From positions 124,001 through 188,000 of the forward strand of contig NZ_JADIKF010000039.1 of assembly GCF_016904945.1 (NCBI RefSeq): DNA of 64,000 nucleotides, read 5' to 3'. A program made the translations under genes and the position numbers. Under the pieces are notes generated by a model. The model saw only the letters and a list, made by a program, of their open reading frames with translations, made no database searches and was not told the origin of the DNA. Below, piece after piece: positions 44,317 through 53,204 of this stretch (within the stretch, counting starts at the first letter, position 1; the number at the start of each line of letters is the position of its first letter). Source of the DNA: Dyella mobilis (GTDB lineage Bacteria > Pseudomonadota > Gammaproteobacteria > Xanthomonadales > Rhodanobacteraceae).

Positions 44317-45321
44317 ATGAGCATTGAAGATCTCGAGAGCATCGCCCTGGCGATGGTCGCGCCCGGCAAGGGCATCATCGCCATCGATGAATCGACCAAC
44401 ACCATCAAGAAGCGCTTCGAGGCGGTCGGGATTGAAAACACCGAAGAAAACCGCCGCGCCTACCGTGAGCTGCTGCTCACCGCGCCGAGCCTCTCCGATC
44501 ACATCTCCGGCGCGATCCTGTACGACGAAACCATCCGCCAGTCGACCAAGGACGGCGTGCCCTTCACCCAGGTGATGAAGAAGAACGGCATCATCCCGGG
44601 CATCAAGGTGGACAAGGGTCCCGTGCCGCTGGCCGGTTTCCCGGGCGACGTGGTCACCGAAGGCCTCGACGGCCTGCGCGAGCGCCTGGCTGAATACGTC
44701 AAGCTTGGCGCCCAGTTCGCCAAGTGGCGCGCCGTCATCAATATCAGCGAAGACAATCCCAGCTCCACCGCCATCGAAGCCAACTGCCATGCGCTGGCCC
44801 GCTACGCTGCCCTGTGCCAGGAAGCCGGCCTGGTGCCGATGGTCGAGCCGGAAGTGATCATGGACGGCGACCACAGCATCGAAGTCAGCTACGAAGTGCA
44901 CGAAGCCGTGCTGCGCAGCCTGTTCAACGCGCTGTACGAGCAGAATGTGCTGCTGGAAGGCACCATCCTGAAGGTCAGCATGGTCATTCCGGGCAAGGAT
45001 GCAGAAGACCAGGCCAGCGTCGAGGAAGTGGCCGAAGCGACCGTCCGCGTGCTGAAGACCACCGTGCCGGCCACCCTGCCGGGCATCGTGTTCCTGTCCG
45101 GCGGCCAGACCGACGAGCAGTCCACCGCGCACCTCAATGCGATGAATCGCATGGGCCCGCATCCGTGGCCGCTTTCCTTCTCTTACGGTCGCGCCATGCA
45201 GCAGGCTGCATTGAAGCTGTGGTCGAAGGACATGAAGGCCAACTACGCCGAGGCCCAGAAGACCGTGGCCGCTCGCGCCAAGGACAATGGCCTTGCCGCG
45301 CTGGGCCAGTGGAAGGGCTGA
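44317..45321 (+). CDS. fba: Fructose-bisphosphate aldolase, class I
   Basis: A 334-residue Schiff-base aldolase of the eukaryote-like class I family, not the zinc class II enzyme common in enterobacteria. It shows GKGIIAIDESTNTIKKRF near the N-terminus, the Schiff-base Lys at about 219 in TILKVSMVIPGKD, and LSGGQTDEQSTAHLNAMNRM. CGGAG precedes the ATG at 44317. It cleaves fructose-1,6-bisphosphate reversibly. It is followed by a strong terminator. Confidence 0.95.
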   Translation: MSIEDLESIALAMVAPGKGIIAIDESTNTIKKRFEAVGIENTEENRRAYRELLLTAPSLSDHISGAILYDETIRQSTKDGVPFTQVMKKNGIIPGIKVDKGPVPLAGFPGDVVTEGLDGLRERLAEYVKLGAQFAKWRAVINISEDNPSSTAIEANCHALARYAALCQEAGLVPMVEPEVIMDGDHSIEVSYEVHEAVLRSLFNALYEQNVLLEGTILKVSMVIPGKDAEDQASVEEVAEATVRVLKTTVPATLPGIVFLSGGQTDEQSTAHLNAMNRMGPHPWPLSFSYGRAMQQAALKLWSKDMKANYAEAQKTVAARAKDNGLAALGQWKG

Positions 45322-45359
45322 TCGCCTTTCCTGTTCGAATATTTCCGGTTCGGATAGAA

Positions 45360-45390
45360 GAAAGGGCGCCATCGGCGCCCTTTCTTTTTT
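45360..45390 (+). terminator. Rho-independent terminator of fba
   Basis: An 11-pair stem GAAAGGGCGCC / GGCGCCCTTTC with ATC loop and a six-T run, 38 bases after fba. It may also serve the convergent outer-membrane-protein gene, although its minus-strand T run is poorer. Confidence 0.95.
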
Positions 45391-45408
45391 GCTTCGAGCA
45401 ACGAGCGA

Positions 45409-46023
45409 TCAGAAGCGGTATTCGCCCGCGACCGTCACGGCATTGGTCTGCAATTGCACACCCTGGTTGCCGCCCTTGCTGGTGGCGTCGTAGTAGTTGT
45501 AGTTCACGCCGACGCTGAAGTGCTGGTTGACGTTGTAGCCCACGCCCACGCCGGCGTAAGGACGCACTTGATTGAAACGCTCGGTCGGGGTGTTGAACGC
45601 ATAAGCGTTGTTGGTCAGGCCCACGCCCTGTGCATAGAAAGCACCGGCACGAACTTCAGCGTACCAGTCGGGGTTGAAGTTCCAGCGCAGGTTCGCGCCC
45701 AGGGTCGGCGCATGGAAACGGCCGCGCAGCGAGGAGTCATTGCCAAAACCGTTCTTCGCGTTGACGAAGCCCAGGTACTGGTAACCGGCTTCCACACCCA
45801 CCGAGGTTTCCGGATTGATGGCAAAGCGGTAGCCGCCCTTCACGCCACCGATGTAGTTGCCCTTGTTGTCGTAGGCACCCTGGTTGACCAGGCCGTAACC
45901 GGCTTCGGCACCCACGTACCAGCCCTGCTGGGCGGTCTGGGTGGGGGCGCTCTGCGCGAACGCGGCAGGCACGGCGGCAAGGCTGAGGGTGGCGAGAGCA
46001 GCAGCAAACAGCGTCTTTTTCAT
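45409..46023 (-). CDS. Outer-membrane beta-barrel protein (OmpA-barrel-like)
   Basis: Encodes 204 residues, starting at the ATG at 46021-46023 with AAGGA upstream. It has a signal peptide (MKKTLFAAALATLSLAAVPAAFAQ), then alternating aromatic/hydrophobic strands (GWYVGAEAGYGLV, GGVKGGYRFAINP, SVGVEAGYQYLGF, VRPYAGVGVGYNVNQH) and a C-terminal aromatic VTVAGEYRF. This is the pattern of a small eight-strand barrel recognised by the BAM machinery. It lacks the OmpA peptidoglycan-binding domain. Function unknown. Confidence 0.85.
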   Translation of the reverse strand: MKKTLFAAALATLSLAAVPAAFAQSAPTQTAQQGWYVGAEAGYGLVNQGAYDNKGNYIGGVKGGYRFAINPETSVGVEAGYQYLGFVNAKNGFGNDSSLRGRFHAPTLGANLRWNFNPDWYAEVRAGAFYAQGVGLTNNAYAFNTPTERFNQVRPYAGVGVGYNVNQHFSVGVNYNYYDATSKGGNQGVQLQTNAVTVAGEYRF

Positions 46024-46297
46024 GGGGAATTCCTTATTTAACTTTTGGTATCCAGGCTCCGGCGCCTTGGGGAGAGGTGATGCCGGGCTGGGCATCCGTT
46101 CGCTGACGGTGCCGAACCATTAGATGGGGAAGCCGCTGAAGGGTTTCAATACCAGTCGGTACAATATTAAGTCGTCGTTAAGGTCAAGGGCTCGTCCGAA
46201 AGAAATTTCCTATGCAGATTGGGAGTCGTGGGCGACAGAACGGACCTGATCGGGGACAATGAGCGCTTTACGCTTTCATTCCCGGAGATTTCTTTCG

Positions 46298-48292
46298 ATG
46301 ACCACGCGCCGCGAACTCGCCAACGCCGTCCGTGCCCTTGCCATGGACGCCGTGCAAGCCGCCAACTCCGGCCATCCCGGCATGCCCATGGGCATGGCCG
46401 ACATAGCCGAAGTGCTGTGGAACGACTTCCTGAATTTCAATCCCGGCAACCCGAAGTGGCCCAATCGCGACCGTTTCGTGCTCTCCAACGGCCACGGCTC
46501 GATGCTCCAGTACGCACTGCTGCATCTGACCGGGTTCGACCTGCCGATGTCCGAACTCAAGCGCTTCCGCCAGTGGCACTCGAAGACGCCGGGGCACCCG
46601 GAGGCGGCCGATACCGCCGGTGTGGAAACGACCACCGGCCCGCTGGGGCAGGGCCTGGCCAATTCGGTGGGCTTTGCGCTTGCCGAGAAGGTGCTGGCCC
46701 AGCATTTCAACCGCCCCGATCACGAGATCGTCGATCACCACACCTTCGTGTTCGTGGGTGACGGTTGCCTGATGGAAGGCATCTCGCACGAAGCCGCCTC
46801 GTTGGCAGGTACCTGGAAGCTGGGCAAGCTGGTTGCGATCTACGACGACAACAACATCTCGATCGACGGCGAAGTGGAAGGCTGGTTCACCGACGACACC
46901 GCCAAGCGTTTCGAAGCCTATGGCTGGAACGTGATCGGCGTGGTCGATGGCCACGATGCCGAAGCGGTAAAGAAGGCGCTGGCCCAGGCGACCTCGCAGA
47001 GCGAAAAGCCGACCCTGGTGATCTGCAAGACCATCATCGGTTTCGGCGCTCCCCACAAGGAGGGCAAGGAAGAATCGCACGGCGCGCCGCTGGGCAAGGA
47101 CGAAGTCGCCGCCGCGCGCGACGTGCTCGACTGGCGTTCCCCTCCGTTCGAGATTCCCGCCGAGATCTACGCCGGTTGGGATGCGAAGAAGAAGGGCGCC
47201 GAGCGCGAGCAGGCGTGGAACGATGCCTTCGCCAAATACGAAGCGGCCTATCCGGAGCTCGCTGCCGAATTCCGTCGCCGCATCGTCGGCGAATTGCCCA
47301 AGGACTGGGCCAGCAAATCGCAGGCTTACGTCGAAAAGATGCAGGCGGAAGGTCCGGATGTGGCCTCGCGCAAGGCCTCGCAGATGGCGCTCGACGCCTT
47401 CGGTCCGCTGCTGCCGGAAATGGTCGGCGGTTCGGCCGACCTGGCCGGTTCCAACCTCACCATGTGGAAGGGCAGCAAGAACATCACCGGCCAGGACGGC
47501 AATTACGTGCATTACGGCGTGCGCGAATTCGGCATGAGCGCGATCGCCAACGGCATGGCGCTGCACGGCGGCTTCCTGCCTTACGACGGCACCTTCCTGG
47601 TGTTCTCCGATTACGCACGCAATGCGGTGCGCATGAGCTGCCTGATTCCCGCGCACGTCGTGCACGTCTACACGCATGACTCGATCGGCCTGGGCGAGGA
47701 CGGCCCCACCCATCAGCCGATCGAGCACGTCGGTTCGTTGCGCCTGATTCCGAACAATCGCGTGTGGCGTCCTTGCGATGCGGTGGAGTCAGCCGTGTCC
47801 TGGAAGGTGGCGATCGAGCGCAAGGGCAAGCCCTCGTGCCTGATTTTCTCGCGCCAGACGCTCAAGCACCAACAGCGCACGCCGCAACAGGTGGCCGATA
47901 TCACGCGCGGCGCATACGTGCTTTCCGATCCGGCGGACACCAAGTTCAAGGCCATCCTGATCGCCACCGGCTCGGAAGTGGAGCTGGCGATGGAAGCGGC
48001 CCGTACGCTGGCCCAGCAGAACGTGCCGGTGCGCGTGGTGTCGATGCCTTGCACGGAAGAGTTCGACGCGCAGCCGCAGGAATACCGTGAAGCGATCCTG
48101 CCGGGCTGGTGCCGTGCGCGTGTTGCGGTGGAAGCGGCCAGCGCGGACTTCTGGGGCAAGTATGTCGGCCTGGACGGTGAAGTGGTCGGCATGACCACCT
48201 TTGGCGCCTCCGCGCCGGCACCGGTGCTGTTCGAGAACTTCGGATTCACCGTCGCCCACGTCGTGGACGCCGTGAAGCGGGTAATCGGCTAA
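46298..48292 (+). CDS. tkt: Transketolase
   Basis: A 664-residue thiamine-diphosphate enzyme of the non-oxidative pentose phosphate pathway. It shows the N-terminal [18 protein letters not shown], the TPP motif [18 protein letters not shown] ending in [11 protein letters not shown], and [18 protein letters not shown] in the middle domain. The ATG at 46298 is preceded by CGGAG. The 274-base upstream gap to the divergent outer-membrane-protein gene holds the promoters, with a TACAAT near 46160. Confidence 0.96.
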   Translation: MTTRRELANAVRALAMDAVQAANSGHPGMPMGMADIAEVLWNDFLNFNPGNPKWPNRDRFVLSNGHGSMLQYALLHLTGFDLPMSELKRFRQWHSKTPGHPEAADTAGVETTTGPLGQGLANSVGFALAEKVLAQHFNRPDHEIVDHHTFVFVGDGCLMEGISHEAASLAGTWKLGKLVAIYDDNNISIDGEVEGWFTDDTAKRFEAYGWNVIGVVDGHDAEAVKKALAQATSQSEKPTLVICKTIIGFGAPHKEGKEESHGAPLGKDEVAAARDVLDWRSPPFEIPAEIYAGWDAKKKGAEREQAWNDAFAKYEAAYPELAAEFRRRIVGELPKDWASKSQAYVEKMQAEGPDVASRKASQMALDAFGPLLPEMVGGSADLAGSNLTMWKGSKNITGQDGNYVHYGVREFGMSAIANGMALHGGFLPYDGTFLVFSDYARNAVRMSCLIPAHVVHVYTHDSIGLGEDGPTHQPIEHVGSLRLIPNNRVWRPCDAVESAVSWKVAIERKGKPSCLIFSRQTLKHQQRTPQQVADITRGAYVLSDPADTKFKAILIATGSEVELAMEAARTLAQQNVPVRVVSMPCTEEFDAQPQEYREAILPGWCRARVAVEAASADFWGKYVGLDGEVVGMTTFGASAPAPVLFENFGFTVAHVVDAVKRVIG

Positions 48293-48306
48293 GCGCAGCG
48301 ATGCAA

Positions 48307-48338
48307 CGGCGTCATCCCGGAGTTTCGGGGTGACGCCG
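48307..48338. repeat. REP-like palindrome after tkt
   Basis: Arms CGGCGTCATCCCG and CGGGGTGACGCCG with a short loop form a stable hairpin between convergent tkt and a membrane-protein gene. It shares GTCATCCCGG with the palindrome at 27150-27175. It may act as a bidirectional terminator, but no T run follows. Confidence 0.55.
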
Positions 48339-48347
48339 ATCGCGGGA

Positions 48348-48761
48348 TCAGGTGCTGGCGAGTGTCGTGGCGACGCCGAAGCCGACCACCATGATCACGG
48401 CCATCGCCATGCACGCACTGCCAAAGCGAATGCGCCGTGCGTCGGTGCGCGGAATCAGGCGCCACAGTGCCAGCACGCCCACGACCATTGAAAGCGCCTG
48501 GCTGATGCGGAAGGCGTCGTTGTTGAGCAGCATGCCAAGCGGCGCGTGCTGCACACCCAGATGGATGGCTATGGCGCCACCGAGCAGCAGTACGAACAGG
48601 CTCCAGATCAGGCAGGCCAGATAGGTGCGATTGAAAACCACGGCGGTTCCCTCGCTCCAGCGCAGCACGACCCAGGCGATCAGGCTGGGCAGCACGGCGC
48701 CCACGCTGCTGCCGAGTACCCACCAAATGGCGCTGCTGAGCAAGGCGAGCAGATTGGTCAC
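48348..48761 (-). CDS. Hypothetical four-helix membrane protein
   Basis: Encodes 137 residues with four predicted transmembrane helices (VLPSLIAWVVL, YLACLIWSLFVLLLGGAIAI, ALSMVVGVLALWRL, ACMAMAVIMVVGFGVATTL). I do not recognise a family. Its start overlaps the end of the Mpo1-like gene by four bases, so it is the last gene of the purC-SMR-Mpo1 operon. Confidence 0.7.
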   Translation of the reverse strand: MTNLLALLSSAIWWVLGSSVGAVLPSLIAWVVLRWSEGTAVVFNRTYLACLIWSLFVLLLGGAIAIHLGVQHAPLGMLLNNDAFRISQALSMVVGVLALWRLIPRTDARRIRFGSACMAMAVIMVVGFGVATTLAST

Positions 48762-49246
48762 GTGTTTTCCCTGAAGCCGAGGCGACGAAGCAGTTTATCC
48801 ATCAACCAGGCCGGGCCGATCAAGAGGTAGGCAAGGTCGGTAAGAAAGCTCGGGCGGCGTCCTTCGATCAGCTGCCCGATGAACTGGCCGATCCACGCAA
48901 CGACGAATACGGCAACGCCGGCCCGCAACAGCCACGCCATTCCCCATTGCTGGGCGATCCAGGCGCAACTGGCGGCAAACAGCGCGAACACGATCAATAG
49001 CGCCGCCGCCAGCCGGTGCGAATGTTTCCAATACCAGGTGAAAGCCAGCACGATCGCCAGCACCGCCCACGAACCCGGGCGAAACCAGGCTTGCGGTACC
49101 GGGATCGTCCACATCATCGCGAGGGCGCTCCAAACGATGGGTGGCACACAGAACCAGTGCAACAGCCGATTGGTGGGATGTTGGTGATCTCGACCGTAGC
49201 TGTCGAACCAATCGCCCATGCTGCGAACGTCCAGTCCCGGCGCCAT
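48758..49246 (-). CDS. Mpo1-like (DUF962) membrane protein
   Basis: A 162-residue membrane protein. The DUF962/Mpo1 signature is SYGRDHQHPTNRLLHWFCVP followed by several helices and GQFIGQLIEGRRPSFLTDL. Yeast Mpo1 is an iron-dependent dioxygenase that alpha-oxidises 2-hydroxy fatty acids; the bacterial role is inferred only. The chosen ATG shares its A with the SMR stop (TGATG), which couples translation. An alternative ATG nine codons downstream is possible. Confidence 0.85.
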   Translation of the reverse strand: MAPGLDVRSMGDWFDSYGRDHQHPTNRLLHWFCVPPIVWSALAMMWTIPVPQAWFRPGSWAVLAIVLAFTWYWKHSHRLAAALLIVFALFAASCAWIAQQWGMAWLLRAGVAVFVVAWIGQFIGQLIEGRRPSFLTDLAYLLIGPAWLMDKLLRRLGFRENT

Positions 49247-49578
49247 CAGTGCGCGCTGCTCTTGGACAGCAAGTTGAGCACCAGTACGCCGGCGACAATC
49301 AGGCCGATGCCGGCGATGGCAGGCAGATCCAGCTTTTGCTGGTAGAGCACCACGCCGATCAAAGCCACGAGGGCGGTTCCAGCGCCCGACCACACGGCGT
49401 AGGCAACGCCCAGCGGCATTTGGCGCAGCGTCATGCTGAGGCAGAAAAAGGCCACGCCATAGCCGACGATCACCACGATGCTGGGCACCAGATTGCTGAA
49501 GCCGTTCGAGGCCTTCAGCGCGCTGGTGGCGATGACCTCGGCAACGATGGCGAGGCCCAGGGTCAGCCAGGAATTCAC
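49246..49578 (-). CDS. Small multidrug resistance (SMR) family transporter
   Basis: A 110-residue protein with four helices, the essential Glu14 in [13 protein letters not shown], and [20 protein letters not shown] in helix 3, as in EmrE-type dimers. It exchanges protons for toxic cations or guanidinium-like compounds. It starts with GTG, 6 bases after purC, and overlaps the Mpo1-like gene, so it belongs to that operon. EmrE-like versus Gdx-like specificity cannot be settled here. Confidence 0.9.
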   Translation of the reverse strand: MNSWLTLGLAIVAEVIATSALKASNGFSNLVPSIVVIVGYGVAFFCLSMTLRQMPLGVAYAVWSGAGTALVALIGVVLYQQKLDLPAIAGIGLIVAGVLVLNLLSKSSAH

Positions 49579-49584
49579 GGTGGT

Positions 49585-50481
49585 TCAGTCCAGGGTGATG
49601 CCGGCCAGACGCTGCAGCGCCTCCGCGTATTTCGCCGCCGTCCCGGCAATCACGCTGGTCGGGACATTCGGGCCGGGAGCCTTCTTGTTCCAGTCGAGCG
49701 TTTCCAGGTAGTCGCGCACGAACTGCTTGTCGTAGCTGGGCGGGCTGATACCGACCCGGTATTGATCGGCCGGCCAGAAGCGCGAGGAATCGGGCGTGAG
49801 CATTTCGTCCATCACGTATAGCTTGCCGTCTTCATCGGTGCCGAATTCGAACTTGGTGTCGGCAATGATGATGCCGCGCTCGGCGGCGTACGCCGCGGCC
49901 CACTTGTAGATGGCCAGCGTGGCATCGCGCACCTGCTCGGCCAGATCCTTTCCCACCGCCGTCACCACGGCATCGAAGCTGACGTTCTCGTCGTGATCGC
50001 CTACGGCGGCCTTGGTGGACGGCGTGAAGATGGGTTCCGGCAATTGCTCGGCCTGGCGCAGCCCCGTCGGCAGCTTGATGCCGCAGAGCGAGCCGGTGGC
50101 CTGGTAATCCTTCCAACCGGAGCCGATCAGGTAGCCGCGTGCGATGGCTTCCACCGGTACCGGCTTCAGTCGCTTGGTGACCACGGCGCGTTTGCCGTAC
50201 AGCGCCAGGTCGACTCCTTGCGGCAGCACTTCGTCCAGCGGCGTATGCAGCAAATGGTTGGGCATGATGTGAGCGGTCTTGCCGAACCAGAAATTGGAAA
50301 TCTGGGTAAGCATTTCGCCCTTGCCGGGAATCGGGTCCGGCAGCACCACGTCGAAGGCGGACAGGCGGTCGGTGGCGACGATCAGCAAGCGATTGCCGGA
50401 CAGGGCGTGGACGTCGCGCACCTTGCCGCGATGGATCAGCTCGAGGCCGGGCAGGTTCGATTGCAGCAGGGTGGTGGGCAC
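49585..50481 (-). CDS. purC: Phosphoribosylaminoimidazole-succinocarboxamide synthase (SAICAR synthetase)
   Basis: A 298-residue purine-biosynthesis enzyme joining CAIR and aspartate with ATP. It shows [12 protein letters not shown] and [20 protein letters not shown] at the N-terminus, [16 protein letters not shown], and [15 protein letters not shown] followed by [13 protein letters not shown]. The length matches the longer, yeast-like PurC class. The start codon is GTG at 50479-50481, preceded by CGGAG. It heads a four-gene operon. Confidence 0.95.
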   Translation of the reverse strand: MPTTLLQSNLPGLELIHRGKVRDVHALSGNRLLIVATDRLSAFDVVLPDPIPGKGEMLTQISNFWFGKTAHIMPNHLLHTPLDEVLPQGVDLALYGKRAVVTKRLKPVPVEAIARGYLIGSGWKDYQATGSLCGIKLPTGLRQAEQLPEPIFTPSTKAAVGDHDENVSFDAVVTAVGKDLAEQVRDATLAIYKWAAAYAAERGIIIADTKFEFGTDEDGKLYVMDEMLTPDSSRFWPADQYRVGISPPSYDKQFVRDYLETLDWNKKAPGPNVPTSVIAGTAAKYAEALQRLAGITLD

Positions 50482-50511
50482 GGTGCGCTCCGATAGATCG
50501 ACGAGCTGGCT

Positions 50512-50517
50512 ATTGTA
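50512..50517 (-). promoter_or_regulatory. Candidate -10 element of the purC operon (TACAAT)
   Basis: On the minus strand TACAAT ends 30 bases before the purC GTG, giving a 5' leader of roughly two dozen bases that includes the CGGAG ribosome site. Confidence 0.45.
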
Positions 50518-50573
50518 GCGGCCCGGGCGGCATAGACCCAGGCGGAATGGATCAGAACACCCCTACACGCTGC

Positions 50574-50579
50574 TAGAAT
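50574..50579 (+). promoter_or_regulatory. Candidate -10 element of the cytochrome gene (TAGAAT)
   Basis: TAGAAT followed by CGCTGCC, 27 bases before the ATG. There is no recognisable -35 element. Confidence 0.4.
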
Positions 50580-50606
50580 CGCTGCCTTTATATCCTTGCG
50601 TTGCCG

Positions 50607-50930
50607 ATGCGTACCCCATTGATCGCGGCACTCGGTCTGATCTGTGCCTTGCCAGCGTTTGCCGCCGATATGCCGCCCAAGCCGGTGCGACTGGGCTTGT
50701 GTGCAGCGTGCCATGGCGAAAAGGGCATGGCGCAAATTCCGGGTGCGCCAAATCTGGCCGGTCAACGGGCGGATTACCTACGCAAAGCATTGAAGGACTA
50801 CCGCGACGGCAGTCGCAATGTCCCACTCATGCGCGCGGCCATTGGCCCGGTCAGCGACGCCGACCTGGATCAGCTGGTGCGTTGGTATAGCGCACAAACC
50901 CCGCAACCACAGGCTGCTGCGCAACCATGA
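50607..50930 (+). CDS. Small periplasmic c-type cytochrome (class I, c553-like)
   Basis: Encodes 107 residues, starting at ATG 50607. It has a signal peptide (TPLIAALGLICALPAFAAD), haem-binding CAACH at residues 32-36, and a likely axial Met in RNVPLMRAAIGP. It is a soluble electron carrier of the kind donating to terminal oxidases or peroxidases. It overlaps djlA by four bases (ATGA), so the two are co-translated. Confidence 0.9.
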   Translation: MRTPLIAALGLICALPAFAADMPPKPVRLGLCAACHGEKGMAQIPGAPNLAGQRADYLRKALKDYRDGSRNVPLMRAAIGPVSDADLDQLVRWYSAQTPQPQAAAQP

Positions 50931-51730
50931 GCTACGTCTATACCTTCTGGTTCGCCATGGCGGGCCTGCTGCTGGGCCATGGGCTGGTAGGCGCGGGAGT
51001 CGGTGCGATTGTCGGTTTCGTGCTCGACAATTTGCGTTTCAGCCAGCGCCGCAGCGCCACGCCTGAAGCGGGCGGTTATGTCTCGCCGCTGTTTGCCTTG
51101 TTGGGGGCGATTGCGAAATCCGACGGCCGGGTCTCCGAGGCGGAAATCGCGATCGTCGAGCGCGTGATGACGCGCATGGGGCTGGATGCCGATGCGCGCC
51201 AGCAAGCGATCAGGAGTTTCAACGAAGGCAAGCAACCGGAGTTCGACGTCACCCGGCCAATCAATGAGCTGCGCCAATGGGTGGGTCTGCGTCGCGATCA
51301 CGCCTTTCCGGTGCTCGACGTGGTCATCGAGACGGTGCTGGCCGAAGGCAATCCGCCGCCAGAGAAGATGGCCATCCTGCGCCAGCTGGCCTTTGCCTTG
51401 CGCATCAGCGACATGGAATTGATGGCACTGATGGCGATGAAGGGCTATGTGTGGCAGGGAGCGGCTGGACGGAGCGGTTATGGCGGCTACGGCGGCGGCT
51501 ATGTACCTCCGCAGCGCAATACGCAGGGGCCCGATCCTTATGCGGTGCTCGGCATTCCCCGTGACGCGGATGATCGCGCCATCAAGCGCGCCTACCGCAA
51601 GCTGATTTCCGAACACCACCCCGATCGCCTGGGCGACCTGCCCGAAGACATGCGCAAGCGGGCCGAGGCCCGGGCCAGCGAGATCAATGCCGCTTACGAG
51701 CGAATCAAGGCGGAGCGCGGTTTCAAGTAG
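50927..51730 (+). CDS. djlA: Membrane-anchored DnaJ-like co-chaperone DjlA
   Basis: A 267-residue protein with an N-terminal glycine-containing membrane segment (FWFAMAGLLLGHGLVGAGVG), a TerB-like helical domain (LFALLGAIAKSDGRVSEAEI ...) and a C-terminal J-domain with the HPD motif in LISEHHPDRLGD. The linker is Gly/Tyr-rich. DjlA works with DnaK at the inner membrane and influences capsule signalling in enterobacteria. Coupling to a cytochrome c gene is seen in Xanthomonadales. Confidence 0.92.
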   Translation: MSYVYTFWFAMAGLLLGHGLVGAGVGAIVGFVLDNLRFSQRRSATPEAGGYVSPLFALLGAIAKSDGRVSEAEIAIVERVMTRMGLDADARQQAIRSFNEGKQPEFDVTRPINELRQWVGLRRDHAFPVLDVVIETVLAEGNPPPEKMAILRQLAFALRISDMELMALMAMKGYVWQGAAGRSGYGGYGGGYVPPQRNTQGPDPYAVLGIPRDADDRAIKRAYRKLISEHHPDRLGDLPEDMRKRAEARASEINAAYERIKAERGFK

Positions 51731-51751
51731 GGCCAGGCGCGCCGGTCCCTG

Positions 51752-51757
51752 TAAAAT
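51752..51757 (+). promoter_or_regulatory. Candidate -10 element of rpe (TAAAAT)
   Basis: TGTAAAAT, an extended -10, lies 66 bases before the rpe ATG in the 93-base gap after djlA. Confidence 0.4.
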
Positions 51758-51823
51758 GTCGGCCTTCGCGCCGAGATATCAGCGCTCCGCCATTCTTCTG
51801 CCTTACCGTTTTATAGGTCACCC

Positions 51824-52492
51824 ATGAGCAAGCAATCTGCCGTCATCGCCCCTTCCATTCTTTCCGCCGACTTCGCGCGGTTGGGGGAGGACACCGCCAA
51901 GGTACTGGCTGCCGGAGGCGATTGGGTGCACTACGACGTGATGGACAACCATTACGTGCCCAACCTCACCATGGGTCCGATGGTGCTCAAGGCGCTGCGC
52001 GACTACGGCATCACGGCACCCATCGACGTGCACCTGATGGTGAAGCCGGTGGATCGCATCGTGCCGGACTTCGCCAAGGCTGGCGCCACCCGCATCAGCT
52101 TCCATCCGGAAGCCACCGAACACGTCGATCGCACCATTGGCCTGATCAAGGATTCCGGCTGCGAAGCCGGCCTGGTCTTCAATCCGGCCACGCCGTTGAA
52201 TTGGCTCGACCACGTGCTCGACAAGCTCGACCTGGTGCTGATCATGTCGGTGAACCCCGGTTTCGGCGGGCAGAAATTCATTCCCGAAGCGCTGCACAAG
52301 CTGCGCGAGGTGCGTCGCCGCATCGACGAGAGCGGCAGGCCGGTCCGGCTCGAAGTGGATGGCGGCGTGACCGCCGACAACATCGGCGAGATTGCCGCGG
52401 CCGGGGCCGATACCTTCGTGGCCGGTTCGGCCATTTTCGGTGCGCCCGACTACCAGGCAGTGATCCGCAAGATGCGCGCCGCGATCGCTTGA
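51824..52492 (+). CDS. rpe: Ribulose-phosphate 3-epimerase
   Basis: A 222-residue TIM-barrel metalloenzyme interconverting ribulose-5-phosphate and xylulose-5-phosphate. It shows [38 protein letters not shown] with metal ligands, [32 protein letters not shown] and [29 protein letters not shown]. It provides pentose-pathway flux together with tkt. It precedes the trp region, as in many proteobacteria. Confidence 0.97.
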   Translation: MSKQSAVIAPSILSADFARLGEDTAKVLAAGGDWVHYDVMDNHYVPNLTMGPMVLKALRDYGITAPIDVHLMVKPVDRIVPDFAKAGATRISFHPEATEHVDRTIGLIKDSGCEAGLVFNPATPLNWLDHVLDKLDLVLIMSVNPGFGGQKFIPEALHKLREVRRRIDESGRPVRLEVDGGVTADNIGEIAAAGADTFVAGSAIFGAPDYQAVIRKMRAAIA

Positions 52493-52501
52493 TCGCCAAA
52501 G

Positions 52502-52534
52502 AAAAACCCGGCACAGGGGGAAATCCGTGCCGGG
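52502..52534 (-). terminator. Minus-strand Rho-independent terminator downstream of a short non-coding stretch
   Basis: Stem CCCGGCAC / GTGCCGGG with a 12-base loop and, on the minus strand, a run of five T. On the plus strand it follows rpe but has no T run, so it is primarily a minus-strand terminator. Confidence 0.7.
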
Positions 52535-52728
52535 CAGGAGGGGCGTCGGAAAGACGCTAGAGGAGACACCATCGACAGGGGCTTACTGCGCCTGGCTGAA
52601 GGACGGGAGGCTCGGCCGTCGTATCAGTTTGGCGAGTTCCACGGCATGGATGAAGCGCCTGCCAAGTAATCGGACATGGGCTTTCCCCGGATGGTTCCCG
52701 TCCGAGCGCAAATAATTTCAAAAAACTG
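52535..52728 (-). ncRNA. Possible small RNA or untranslated transcript between two minus-strand terminators
   Basis: About 195 bases are bracketed on the minus strand by one terminator upstream (52729-52758) and one downstream (52502-52534). No frame exceeds 17 codons. It has internal pairing, including CGGAC ... GTCCG at 52671-52704 and GCGTC / GACGC at 52542-52557. This is the footprint expected of an independent short transcript, but I match it to no known RNA family and see no clear promoter. Confidence 0.25.
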
Positions 52729-52758
52729 AAAAAAATCCCCTCCTGAATGAGGAGGGGA
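52729..52758 (-). terminator. Rho-independent terminator of the small membrane protein gene
   Basis: Stem TCCCCTCCT / AGGAGGGGA with a 5-base loop and seven T on the minus strand, 160 bases past the stop of the 36-residue protein gene. Confidence 0.9.
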
Positions 52759-52917
52759 GGAACGCCGGGACAGGAATGACCGGGAAAATGGCTTGGTAGT
52801 GCGGTTTGTGGGCGAATTCGCGAGTGGATGCCTGGCTCGCTGCGCGACCGGCTGGCGTCCCTGCGAACCGGTCGCGCCTGATGCCTCCACGGCAAATTCA
52901 CGTCGCCGGCACGCCGA

Positions 52918-53028
52918 TTAAAGGCTCAGCAGCAGGGCAAGCAATACGGAGCCCAGGGCCAGCACCACGCGCAGCGGTTCGAAACCGCGCAATTCGGCAT
53001 TGGGATCGATGGAAGGGTCGGCACGCAT
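52918..53028 (-). CDS. Small (36-residue) single-helix membrane protein
   Basis: A short frame starting at the ATG at 53026-53028 and ending in TAA at 52918-52920. The product begins MRADPSIDPNAELRGFEPLR and continues as one hydrophobic helix (VVLALGSVLLALLLSL) ending at the C-terminus. A polar N-terminus with a perfect amphipathic-to-hydrophobic switch and a strong terminator downstream argue for a real gene. A GCGAG stretch may be the ribosome site. Function unknown; small single-helix proteins often bind or stabilise larger membrane complexes. Confidence 0.5.
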   Translation of the reverse strand: MRADPSIDPNAELRGFEPLRVVLALGSVLLALLLSL

Positions 53029-53204
53029 GGGGAAACTCGCTTTGGATTAGGGGCTATCAAACACCCCGCCGAGGCGCCGACCCCGGCGCCGCAAGGGCGA
53101 TCGGCCGATGGATTCTGGCAGAACGCGGGCAAACGACGCGCGCGGCTTGCGCTGGCGCAAGGCCCATAGCAACCTGCGCGGCATCATCCTCGCAAGGAGT
53201 CCCC

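Noticed and set aside
52624..52677. A 17-residue frame on the minus strand (MSDYLAGASSMPWNSPN) considered as a trp leader peptide.
   Set aside because: It lies on the opposite strand to trpE, 4 kb away, and has only one Trp codon, so attenuation of trp genes is not plausible.
52557..52901. A 114-codon minus-strand frame near the small membrane protein gene.
   Set aside because: It reads straight through a strong minus-strand terminator and has no protein-like features.
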